Assembly (NCBI GenBank): GCA_945871625.1
Contig: CAMBWL010000007.1
Span: 1-16,398 of the forward strand
Reading direction: 5' to 3'
DNA: 16,398 bases
Source: Bifidobacterium breve
Lineage (GTDB): Bacteria > Actinomycetota > Acidimicrobiia > Acidimicrobiales > Ilumatobacteraceae
The first letter of the stretch is position 1; each line of letters begins with the position of its first letter. The position numbers and the translations under genes were made by a program. The notes beneath the pieces were generated by a model. It saw nothing but the letters and a program-made list of their open reading frames with translations. It did no database searches and had not been told where the DNA came from. This document shows positions 1 through 6,926 of this stretch, one piece after another.

Positions 1-1329
1 AGTCATCACGCGCAACGATGCCGTGGGTTGACTGACGCCCTTGGTGATTTCAAACGGCTCGTCAAGATTGCCGGGGTTTGAAAGCGTGCAGGGCAAGGTG
101 CCGTCGATCAGATCGTCAGGTTGCACACCCGCTTGTAGAGCAGCAGCAAGGATAAAAAACTTGACGCTTGAACCAGTTTGCCGACGACGCAACGCCAAAT
201 TTACTTCGCTCTGACCCGCCACGAAACCAGGGCCCCCGACCATGGCCCGCACCGCGCCAGTCTTTACGTCCAACGAAACCATCGCCGCAGTAATGCCCGC
301 CTTGTTGGCTGGCAGTTGATCGCGAACTGCTTGCTCGGCTGCAAGTTGTGCCGCCGAATCTAGAGTAGTGAAGACTTTGACGCCGCCGCGAAACAAAGTG
401 TTGTATCGCTGCTGATAAGTCGTGCCCAAAATGTCGGAGCCGTTCAATAAAAAGTCTTTGACTTCTTCCGTGAAATAGGTTCGCGAAACATCTCGCTGTG
501 CCTTTTTATTAATTACCTCAGGTATCGCAGGTTTGTCGCCGATTTCGTCGCGTTGCTCTTGTGTCAGCAAGCCAGTTATCACCAGACGGTCAAGCACCTG
601 CAAATATCGGGCCCGTGAACTATCGGGATACTTAATCGGATCATAATTTGATGGCGCCTGAATTAATCCAGCCAAAAATGCACCGTCGAGCAGCGTCAGT
701 TCGCGCACATCTTTGCCGAAATAAACCTCGGCAGCGGCTTGCAAGCCGTAAGTGTTGTTGCCCAGATAAATCGTGTTGAGATAACGCTCTAGAATCACTT
801 TCTTCGGAACTTCTTTTTCGAGCATCGTGGCGTAACGTGCCTGCAAAACGGTGTAGCGCCCATCGCGCTCGAGTCCAGCCAAAAATTCGTTTTTCACGAC
901 TTGCATCGTGATCGTGCTTGCGCCCTGTTTCGAGCCGCCCTGCGAGTTGGACAGCACGGCTCGGGTAAACGCACGCAAGTTGACACCTTTGTGATTTTGA
1001 AACTCATTATCCTCGAGCGCCAAGATCGCCGCCACGACATCTGCGGGCACGTTCTCGATGCTCATCAATTGACTGTTTTCAAGTTGATACGAGCCAATCT
1101 GCTTGCCTTGGGCATCGAACACCGTGCTGCGTTGTGCAAGCCCCGAAAAATTGGTCAAACTTGGCGGCACTTGCGTATGTGCGTTGAGAATTCCCCACAC
1201 CCTTGGCGCTATCCCCACGATCGTGCCGCTGATGAACAGCGATCCAGCCACCACGACGACAAAAATTCGGGCGATGGTCTGCCGTCGCGCTTGCAACTGG
1301 GCAATAAAATCGCGAAGAAAATTGTTCAC
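1..1329 (-). CDS. Class A penicillin-binding protein (peptidoglycan glycosyltransferase/transpeptidase), partial
   Basis: This is a bifunctional cell-wall enzyme that polymerises lipid II into glycan strands and cross-links the stem peptides outside the membrane. The 3' end lies beyond base 1, so 443 codons are visible. I chose GTG at 1329; GGAA lies just upstream. One membrane anchor is seen at about residues 19-40 (FVVVVAGSLFISGTIVGIA) after a short basic cytoplasmic tail. The glycosyltransferase 51 domain follows. It shows EDNEFQNHKG with catalytic Glu at residue 106, then GASTITMQVVKN and the YLNTIYLGNNTYG segment. The transpeptidase domain begins around residue 330 and includes TGSSVK, with the expected nucleophile Ser387 and Lys390. 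The SxN and KTG motifs would lie outside the window. The gene is divergent from the F420 oxidoreductase at 1410. The family call is firm, but the PBP1a/PonA-type subclass cannot be fixed from this fragment. Confidence 0.93.
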   Translation of the reverse strand, partial: MNNFLRDFIAQLQARRQTIARIFVVVVAGSLFISGTIVGIAPRVWGILNAHTQVPPSLTNFSGLAQRSTVFDAQGKQIGSYQLENSQLMSIENVPADVVAAILALEDNEFQNHKGVNLRAFTRAVLSNSQGGSKQGASTITMQVVKNEFLAGLERDGRYTVLQARYATMLEKEVPKKVILERYLNTIYLGNNTYGLQAAAEVYFGKDVRELTLLDGAFLAGLIQAPSNYDPIKYPDSSRARYLQVLDRLVITGLLTQEQRDEIGDKPAIPEVINKKAQRDVSRTYFTEEVKDFLLNGSDILGTTYQQRYNTLFRGGVKVFTTLDSAAQLAAEQAVRDQLPANKAGITAAMVSLDVKTGAVRAMVGGPGFVAGQSEVNLALRRRQTGSSVKFFILAAALQAGVQPDDLIDGTLPCTLSNPGNLDEPFEITKGVSQPTASLRVMT

Positions 1330-1409
1330 GTCGCTTCCAATTCTACTTGCAGTAAATCTGGCTGGGCTCGAGTAATAAGCGTGACGCATTCAACTATTAG
1401 TCTGAAACC

Positions 1410-2360
1410 ATGGCTTCGGGGCAACCAAAAATTCATCCATTCAGATTTGGCATTCAAGCCAGCAAAGCAGGTTCGCAAAAAGATTGGACAGAACTAGCCA
1501 AAACTGCCGAGTCAAACGGTTTCAGTTCGCTGACCATGCCGGACCATTTCACCGAGCAACTTGCACCAGTCCCAGCATTAATGGCTGCCGCAGACGCGAC
1601 TAAAAATTTGCGGATCGGTGCCCTCGTCTGGGACAACGACTATAAACACCCGGTTGTTTTGGCAAAAGAACTCGCCACGCTTGATCTACTCTCCGATGGT
1701 CGCCTCGAAATTGGCATCGGTGCCGGCTGGATGGCCACTGACTATGTTCAATCTGGCATCGTTTACGACAAGCCTGGAGTGCGCATCGACAGATTTCTTG
1801 AAGGACTAGAGATCATCAAACGCGCCATGACCGGCGAAAAGTTTTCGTTTTCGGGCAAGCACTACACAATCACCGACTACACGGCCACCCCATTGCCAGT
1901 GCAAAAGCCTTGTCCACCAATTTTGATTGGCGGTGGTGGGCCCCGAGTTCTCAAACTCGCCGCACAACTTGCCGACATCGTCGGAATCAACCCATCACTA
2001 AAAGACGGCGTCGTCAATGCCGACACGATTGCCGAAATGAGCGCCGAGGCTGTCACCGAAAAAATCGCAATCGTGAATCTGGCCGCCGGCACTCGAATGT
2101 CGAACATCGAATTGAACATTCGCACTTTCTTGGTAAATATTCGCGACAGTGCCGACGAAGCGATCAACGGCACTGCAAACATGTTGAAAGTCGCCCCAGA
2201 GTTGGTCGCCAATTCACCGTTCGCACTAATGGGTCCGCCTGCGAAAATCACCGAAGATCTACTCGCCCGTCGCGAGCGTTGGGGTTTTTCTTATGTCATC
2301 GTGGGCGGCGAAGACGTCAACAGTTTTGCGCCAGTGATTAAGTTGCTCGCTGGCAAATAA
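1410..2360 (+). CDS. LLM-class F420-dependent oxidoreductase (TIGR03621-like)
   Basis: A 316-residue luciferase-like TIM-barrel flavin/F420 oxidoreductase. The N-terminus FRFGIQA, the segment MPDHF near residue 43, LDLLSDGRLEIGIGAGWM near residues 91-108 and the PILIGGGGPRVLKLAA stretch near 170-185 are typical of the family. The C-terminal GPPAKITEDLLARRERWGFSYVIV segment is also typical. The sequence resembles the actinobacterial TIGR03621 group, named for F420 use. F420 rather than FMN is inferred from the family, and the substrate is unknown. ATG at 1410 is used; I see no clear Shine-Dalgarno sequence within 15 bases. The gene stands alone between a divergent penicillin-binding protein gene and a convergent reductase gene, so context gives no substrate hint. 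Confidence 0.88.
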   Translation: MASGQPKIHPFRFGIQASKAGSQKDWTELAKTAESNGFSSLTMPDHFTEQLAPVPALMAAADATKNLRIGALVWDNDYKHPVVLAKELATLDLLSDGRLEIGIGAGWMATDYVQSGIVYDKPGVRIDRFLEGLEIIKRAMTGEKFSFSGKHYTITDYTATPLPVQKPCPPILIGGGGPRVLKLAAQLADIVGINPSLKDGVVNADTIAEMSAEAVTEKIAIVNLAAGTRMSNIELNIRTFLVNIRDSADEAINGTANMLKVAPELVANSPFALMGPPAKITEDLLARRERWGFSYVIVGGEDVNSFAPVIKLLAGK

Positions 2361-2374
2361 CCACAAGTCTTGAA

Positions 2375-2412
2375 ATCATTGCCCGCGACAATTTCGCTGC
2401 GATAATTTTCTT
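2375..2412 (+). terminator. Possible rho-independent terminator of the F420 oxidoreductase gene
   Basis: An imperfect hairpin lies 15 bases after the stop at 2360. Bases 2385-2388 (GCGA) pair with 2394-2397 (TCGC) around a CAATT loop. An outer part (2375-2382 with 2399-2406) pairs with one mismatch and a G-T pair, and is separated from the inner stem by a small internal loop. It is followed by TTTCTT on the plus strand. The stem is weak, but it is in the right place between convergent genes. Confidence 0.3.
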
Positions 2413-3704
2413 CAAGCCCCAGGAATTACTGCGCGCTTGACCGGTCGGTCCCAACCAGGTTGACCAGTCGCCTTCGGGCTCGGCCATAATCCCGGTCCCA
2501 TCTCCATGATCCCGTGGTGAGTGTTGTACTCACCAAGAAGATTTAAAAACGGCACGGCGTCAAAGGCTTCCGGTCCGCGCACGCCAGTGCCCTTCCAACT
2601 GCCGTTGGCCAACAACTCAAGCGCAACAACCGGGCACATCGCTGTCTGCCAAAGCACTGCCTGCGAACCCCAATCACGCATTGTCGTCTCGTTGTCGGCC
2701 ACGTGATACAGATACACCTCGCGTGGCTTGCCGTCGTACATGCCCTTTACCCAGGTGCCAGCGCAAGTGCGACCGTGCATCAAGTGACCAAGTTTTGCGG
2801 GATTAGGTAACACTGCGGCCAAAACATCGCGCGGCGAAACCGAAACATCGCCAACGCGAATTTTTTCGTTGCTGTCCAAGCCCAAATAGGCAAAAGTCTT
2901 TAACCAGTCGATGAACTCTGCGCCCAAACTGTATTTGAACGTCACACGATTGCAATCAATCTCGCGTGGAATCATGATCACTTCTTCGTGCTCGACATTC
3001 ACGCACTCGAACGCCCCGATGCCCGCAGGAAAGTGAAAAATCTCTGGCTCGCTAAAGCAATCTGTCGTGTACAGGCCGCGAGTTTTCTCCCAGACGATTG
3101 GTGGGTTCAAAGTTTCTTCGATCGTCGTCCAAATCGAAAAAGTTGGTGCGAAATCTAAACCATCAATCGACAAATTTGAACCATCGCGCACACCAATTTC
3201 GTCGATTGTGTCAAACAAATGGTCGGATGCATAGCGCGCAAACACATTGCTCAAGCCCGGCTCAACGCCCATGCCGACCAAAGCAAGCAAACCTTTTTCT
3301 TTCCAACGGTCATCAGCAGAAATTTGATCTTTACCAAGATGCTCGCCAACTTCTTCGTAAGGATTCGTCGGGTGCGGCTTGCTCAAGTTCATCGCCATGT
3401 CTAGATACGTGCAGCCTGCTTCAAAAGCCGCCTCAAAGATCGGCTCGTTCAACCGCGGGTCGCAGGCATTGACGATCACGTCGGCTTTTACGCGTTGCGC
3501 CAAGGCGACGATTTCTGATTTACTTCGGGCGTCAACTTGTGCCGATGAAAAGCGGCCAGGCTGTTCGAGTTTGGCGATGATCTCGTCGCCCCGACCCGAG
3601 TTGATGTCGGCCAGCACGAAAGAATCAAAGAAACTTCTGGTTTCGGCGATTGAGGCCATACCGCCACCCACCCCACCAGCACCAATGATGAGAATGTTTG
3701 CCAC
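2412..3704 (-). CDS. Saccharopine dehydrogenase family protein (NAD(P)-dependent reductase)
   Basis: A 430-residue soluble oxidoreductase that begins with a Rossmann fold: ILIIGAGGVGG at residues 4-14 and an acidic LADIN at the end of the second strand. YLDMAMNLS (about residues 96-104) and GMGVEPGLSNVFARYA (about 144-159) follow the saccharopine dehydrogenase / carboxynorspermidine dehydrogenase pattern. The C-terminal half has the mixed sheet domain of that family. In known members the reaction is reductive amination joining an amine and a keto or aldehyde group, as in saccharopine or carboxy(nor)spermidine formation. Which applies here is not decided by sequence, and no lysine or polyamine pathway partner is adjacent. 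The start is GTG at 3704, the first codon in front of the nucleotide-binding strand. It lies 86 bases downstream of cinA on the same strand and may be read through from it. Confidence 0.85.
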   Translation of the reverse strand: MANILIIGAGGVGGGMASIAETRSFFDSFVLADINSGRGDEIIAKLEQPGRFSSAQVDARSKSEIVALAQRVKADVIVNACDPRLNEPIFEAAFEAGCTYLDMAMNLSKPHPTNPYEEVGEHLGKDQISADDRWKEKGLLALVGMGVEPGLSNVFARYASDHLFDTIDEIGVRDGSNLSIDGLDFAPTFSIWTTIEETLNPPIVWEKTRGLYTTDCFSEPEIFHFPAGIGAFECVNVEHEEVIMIPREIDCNRVTFKYSLGAEFIDWLKTFAYLGLDSNEKIRVGDVSVSPRDVLAAVLPNPAKLGHLMHGRTCAGTWVKGMYDGKPREVYLYHVADNETTMRDWGSQAVLWQTAMCPVVALELLANGSWKGTGVRGPEAFDAVPFLNLLGEYNTHHGIMEMGPGLWPSPKATGQPGWDRPVKRAVIPGA

Positions 3705-3790
3705 AAAAAACCTGATTACTTTTCTTGTTGTTACTCGGGTGTAACTACAACATCAGTCTACCGTGCTGTTTTTGGGCAAAAGCCCTGTGT

Positions 3791-5020
3791 TTATAACGAT
3801 TGACGCAAAAAGTTCAATGCGCTAATTACTGAAAACTGTCGCATCTGTTCTCGACCAAAAGGCAAACTAAAAGTTGTTGCACGCACATCATCGGTTGACA
3901 ACGCAATACCGACGCATAGCGTGCCAACTTTCACGCCGTCTTGTTCTGATGGTCCCGCAACACCAGTTAGCGCCAAACCAATGTCGCTGCCCAAAATTTT
4001 ACGCGCACCAATCGCCATTTCTTTTGCCGCGACCTCGCTCACGACTGGCCCGCGAGTCACGCTCAACAAATCGAACTTGATATCGCTGGCATAACTAATT
4101 ATGCCGCCACGAAAAACATCGCTTGCACCGACAATCGCCGTCAACCGACCAGCAACAAGACCGCCAGTCACCGACTCGGCAACACCCAAAGTGAGCTTCT
4201 TGTCGCGCAGCAGTTTCAAAACAACCGCTTCCATATTCTGCTCATCGACACCAAACACAAGGTCGCCGACTTGCGCACGAACTTTGGCGTCCCAGATATC
4301 GAGCAGGTCAACGGCTTGCTTATCAGTATTGGCTTTGGCTGTCAGCCTGACTTTGATGCCTTCCCAGCCGCTGGCCAAAAAAGCCAAGGTCGGGTTACCA
4401 ACTTGTTCAAGTTCGTTGATCACACTGATTAGTCGTTCGTTTAGTCCGCTTTCGCTATCGCCCCAAGTTCGCAACACCCGACTCTTGATCACCGAGGCTT
4501 CGCCGCTACGAACTAGCAGATCAGGCAAAATCGCGCGCTCGAACATTTCGAATAGTTCAAAGGGCACGCCCGGCACCGCATACATCACTTTTTCGCCAAC
4601 AGGACAAATCAGACCAGGCGCAGTACCTCGGCGTTGCTCGATAATATTCGCACCGCGTGGCACCATCGCTTGACGTAGGTTATTTTCTGGCATGCGACGA
4701 CCACGAGCCGTAAACATCTGCTCGATCACCAACGCGACTTCATCGTTCATTTCAAGTTCGACGCCCATGATTTGGGCAATTGCCTCACGGGTTATGTCGT
4801 CATGAGTTGGCCCAAGACCGCCACAAATTATGATTGCATCTGCTTCTGCCAGCGTCGCACGCAATGTTGCGACAATGCGAGCAAGATTGTCACCGACTTT
4901 GACTTGAAACAACGAATCAATTCCTGCCGCTGCAAGTTGCTCGCCTAGCCACGAAGAATTCGTGTCGACTATTTGACCGAGTAGTAATTCAGTACCGACA
5001 GCAACAACACTGCACCGCAT
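3791..5020 (-). CDS. cinA: CinA family protein (competence/damage-inducible protein, nicotinamide-nucleotide amidase)
   Basis: A 409-residue two-domain CinA. The N-terminal MoaB/Mog-like domain (about residues 1-170) carries VAVGTELLLGQIVDTN and GGLGPTHDDITREA. In the family this domain acts as an ADP-ribose pyrophosphatase. The C-terminal domain (about residues 265-409) carries AESVTGGLVAGRLT, GGIISYASDIK and GVAGPSEQDG, matching the PncC-type domain that deamidates nicotinamide mononucleotide in NAD recycling. The usual AESCTGG has Val in place of Cys here. The ATG at 5018-5020 overlaps the pgsA stop by one base (TAATG), so coupling to pgsA is likely. In many actinobacteria cinA precedes recA; here a saccharopine-dehydrogenase-like gene follows instead. 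Confidence 0.93.
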   Translation of the reverse strand: MRCSVVAVGTELLLGQIVDTNSSWLGEQLAAAGIDSLFQVKVGDNLARIVATLRATLAEADAIIICGGLGPTHDDITREAIAQIMGVELEMNDEVALVIEQMFTARGRRMPENNLRQAMVPRGANIIEQRRGTAPGLICPVGEKVMYAVPGVPFELFEMFERAILPDLLVRSGEASVIKSRVLRTWGDSESGLNERLISVINELEQVGNPTLAFLASGWEGIKVRLTAKANTDKQAVDLLDIWDAKVRAQVGDLVFGVDEQNMEAVVLKLLRDKKLTLGVAESVTGGLVAGRLTAIVGASDVFRGGIISYASDIKFDLLSVTRGPVVSEVAAKEMAIGARKILGSDIGLALTGVAGPSEQDGVKVGTLCVGIALSTDDVRATTFSLPFGREQMRQFSVISALNFLRQSL

Positions 5021-5586
5021 TATTTGGCCGCCCGACGCAAATTAAACGCAGGGCGCAACGCGCGCACGGCATATTGCAGTCCGCTAACTATCGTCAACAC
5101 AACTGCCAGCCAAAGAGTCGTCAGCCACGCGTACGTCATGTCGACCGCGCTAAACGGCGCCAACGCAAAACCAATGGAAACTTGCTGACTGAGAGTTTTG
5201 ATTTTTGCCAAACGGCTGGCTGGCACCGTCACACCTTTTGCGCTAACGACGACTCGGTAGACGCTGACAACAACTTCGCGCACGGCGATGATCACAACTG
5301 GCAAAATCCAAAACATTTCACGACTGACGAGGGTGAACATTGCGCCGAGCACCAAGACTTTGTCGGCAAGCGGGTCCAAGAATGCACCACTCTTGGTCGC
5401 GCCGTGACGGCGGGCCAAATAACCGTCAAGAACATCGCTGACGCACAAACCAAACCACAACCATGCTGCGAGCCACGAGCCCGCATTGTCATCGGGTACG
5501 ACTATGAACAAAAGTGGTGAAACCAAAATGCGCGAAACCGTTACGGCGTTCGCCCATGTCGCAAGGGCGTTCGGGTCAACGGGCAT
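5020..5586 (-). CDS. pgsA: CDP-diacylglycerol--glycerol-3-phosphate 3-phosphatidyltransferase
   Basis: An integral membrane enzyme making phosphatidylglycerol phosphate from CDP-diacylglycerol and glycerol-3-phosphate, the first step of anionic phospholipid synthesis. The CDP-alcohol phosphotransferase motif is complete: D51-x2-D54-G-x2-A58-R59-x7-G67-x3-D71-x3-D75. Several hydrophobic segments follow (about residues 20-30, 38-50, 76-100, 130-150 and 155-175). I chose ATG at 5586 (MPVDPNALATWAN, 188 residues), because the family begins just before the NAVTVSRI helix. The reading frame is open to 5760, but that extra stretch lies inside rimO and does not look like the family. The gene overlaps the rimO stop by 11 bases and shares TAATG with cinA. 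Other CDP-alcohol transferases such as phosphatidylinositol phosphate synthase are less likely given the rimO-cinA context. Confidence 0.92.
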   Translation of the reverse strand: MPVDPNALATWANAVTVSRILVSPLLFIVVPDDNAGSWLAAWLWFGLCVSDVLDGYLARRHGATKSGAFLDPLADKVLVLGAMFTLVSREMFWILPVVIIAVREVVVSVYRVVVSAKGVTVPASRLAKIKTLSQQVSIGFALAPFSAVDMTYAWLTTLWLAVVLTIVSGLQYAVRALRPAFNLRRAAK

Positions 5587-6874
5587 CTTCAGCCAGTTCT
5601 CGAGCGCTGTGATTTGCGCCGGTGGCAACCAAATCTGGGCCAAGCGCGTCGGCAATTTCAACTTCAACGAATGTCGCCACGGCCAAAGTTTCGCTGACAT
5701 GCACGACTCCGTCAATCTCTGGGGCCTCGCGATGACCGCGCCCCACACCAGGTTCATCAACCAGCACAGTTATCGTCTTTCCAATCAACTCATCGCGGCG
5801 GTGTGCGGTGATCGAATCTTGCAGTTCACGAAGTTCAGCCAGACGCTCGTGCATCAAGCTTGTTGGCACGCGGTCTGGCAGTGAAATTGCATGCGTGCCC
5901 TCTTCCGGGCTGAAGGCGAAAAATCCACACCAATCAAGTTGCGCTGCATTGACGAAATTCAACAACTGGTCGTGATCTTCTTCTGTCTCGCCCGGGTAGC
6001 CGACAATAAAGTTGCTACGCATCGCCGCGTCGGGTTCACGCTTGCGGATATCTGTGATGCGATTCAAAAAGCGCTCGCCATCACCCCATCGCCGCATTCT
6101 TCGTAAATGCGCCTTCGACACGTGCTGCAACGACAAATCAAAATAAGGCACACCAGTCGCACAAATTGCGTCGATCAACTCGTCACTCAAATCGCTTGGG
6201 TATAGATAGAGCAATCTGGTTCGCGCTACTTTTCTGGCGACACGATTGACCAGTCCGACTATCGAACCCGCGCCAAGTTCGTTCGGGCGATCTTTGCCAT
6301 AACTTGCCAGATCTTGGGCCACCAACACAATTTCTTTGGCATCTAGTTGCTCGACCTCGGCCAAAATCGACTCAATGTCACGGCTGCGTTGCGGCCCGCG
6401 AAAACTCGGTATCGCACAAAACCCACAATTACGGTCGCAACCCTCGGCGATTTTGATGTATGCCCACGGCGCGCGCGACTTTGGTCGAGGCAAATTTAAC
6501 AAATCAAAAGCCGGCACATTTTGGCTCGTCACACCGACTGATTTTTTGGTCAGCGTAATCGGCACACCAAAGCCAGCAATGTGGTCGGCTTCTGGCAACG
6601 ACTCGGCGAGTTCAGAACCGTAGCGTTCGGCCATACAACCTGTGACGACGACTCGAGCACCGGCTTTGCGCTGCCCCGAGAGTTCGAGCACCGTGTCGAT
6701 TGATTCGCGTCGTGCGTCTTCGATAAATGCGCAAGTATTGACGACAACCAAGTCGGCTTGGCTGGCGTCATCAGTTTGCACGAGCCCATCGGCGATCAAA
6801 GTTCCAATTATTTTGTCCGAATCAACATCATTCTTTGGGCACCCCAGCGACTCGAGATAAAAGCGCTGTGTCAC
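5576..6874 (-). CDS. rimO: Ribosomal protein S12 methylthiotransferase RimO
   Basis: A radical SAM iron-sulfur enzyme that adds a methylthio group to the conserved aspartate of ribosomal protein S12. The 432 residues show the three-domain plan. The N-terminal UPF0004 domain has cluster cysteines C12 (LGCPKN), C48 (VNTCAF) and C80 (VTGCMAERY). The radical SAM core has C146-x3-C150-x2-C153 (GCDRNCGFCAIPSFRG) and the LSLQH and SNFIVGYPGET segments. A C-terminal TRAM domain lies at about residues 362-430 (IGKTITVLVDE onward). CAIPSFRGPQRSR favours RimO over the tRNA enzyme MiaB. The start is GTG at 6874. It lies 52 bases downstream of ftsK, and its last 11 bases overlap the start of pgsA. Confidence 0.95.
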   Translation of the reverse strand: MTQRFYLESLGCPKNDVDSDKIIGTLIADGLVQTDDASQADLVVVNTCAFIEDARRESIDTVLELSGQRKAGARVVVTGCMAERYGSELAESLPEADHIAGFGVPITLTKKSVGVTSQNVPAFDLLNLPRPKSRAPWAYIKIAEGCDRNCGFCAIPSFRGPQRSRDIESILAEVEQLDAKEIVLVAQDLASYGKDRPNELGAGSIVGLVNRVARKVARTRLLYLYPSDLSDELIDAICATGVPYFDLSLQHVSKAHLRRMRRWGDGERFLNRITDIRKREPDAAMRSNFIVGYPGETEEDHDQLLNFVNAAQLDWCGFFAFSPEEGTHAISLPDRVPTSLMHERLAELRELQDSITAHRRDELIGKTITVLVDEPGVGRGHREAPEIDGVVHVSETLAVATFVEVEIADALGPDLVATGANHSARELAEDAR

Positions 6875-6926
6875 GACGAGTAATGCTACCTATTCGTTAT
6901 CAATCAACATTTCAAAGACGAGTCAA

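Noticed and set aside
901..1497. Plus-strand open frame of 198 codons across the start of the penicillin-binding protein gene and the F420 oxidoreductase gene
   Set aside because: It is antisense to clear glycosyltransferase motifs and overlaps a well-supported gene in another frame. The protein resembles no family.
3727..3751. Imperfect inverted repeat (GTTAC/GTAAC with flanking GTT/AAC) upstream of the saccharopine-dehydrogenase-like gene, as an operator or leader hairpin
   Set aside because: The core is five base pairs and the outer part needs a three-base bulge. There is no regulator beside it.
3774..3785. Short hairpin GGGC-AAAA-GCCC just after the cinA stop, as a terminator
   Set aside because: The stem is only four base pairs, and in the direction of cinA transcription it is followed by A residues, not T residues.
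4101..4673. Plus-strand open frame of 190 codons opposite cinA
   Set aside because: Ser/Thr/Pro-rich translation typical of an antisense shadow; the minus strand encodes an intact CinA here.
5587..5760. Longer pgsA start at 5760 giving a 246-residue protein
   Set aside because: The extra 58 residues lie inside rimO in another frame, are not hydrophobic or family-like, and ATG 5586 gives the usual PgsA length.
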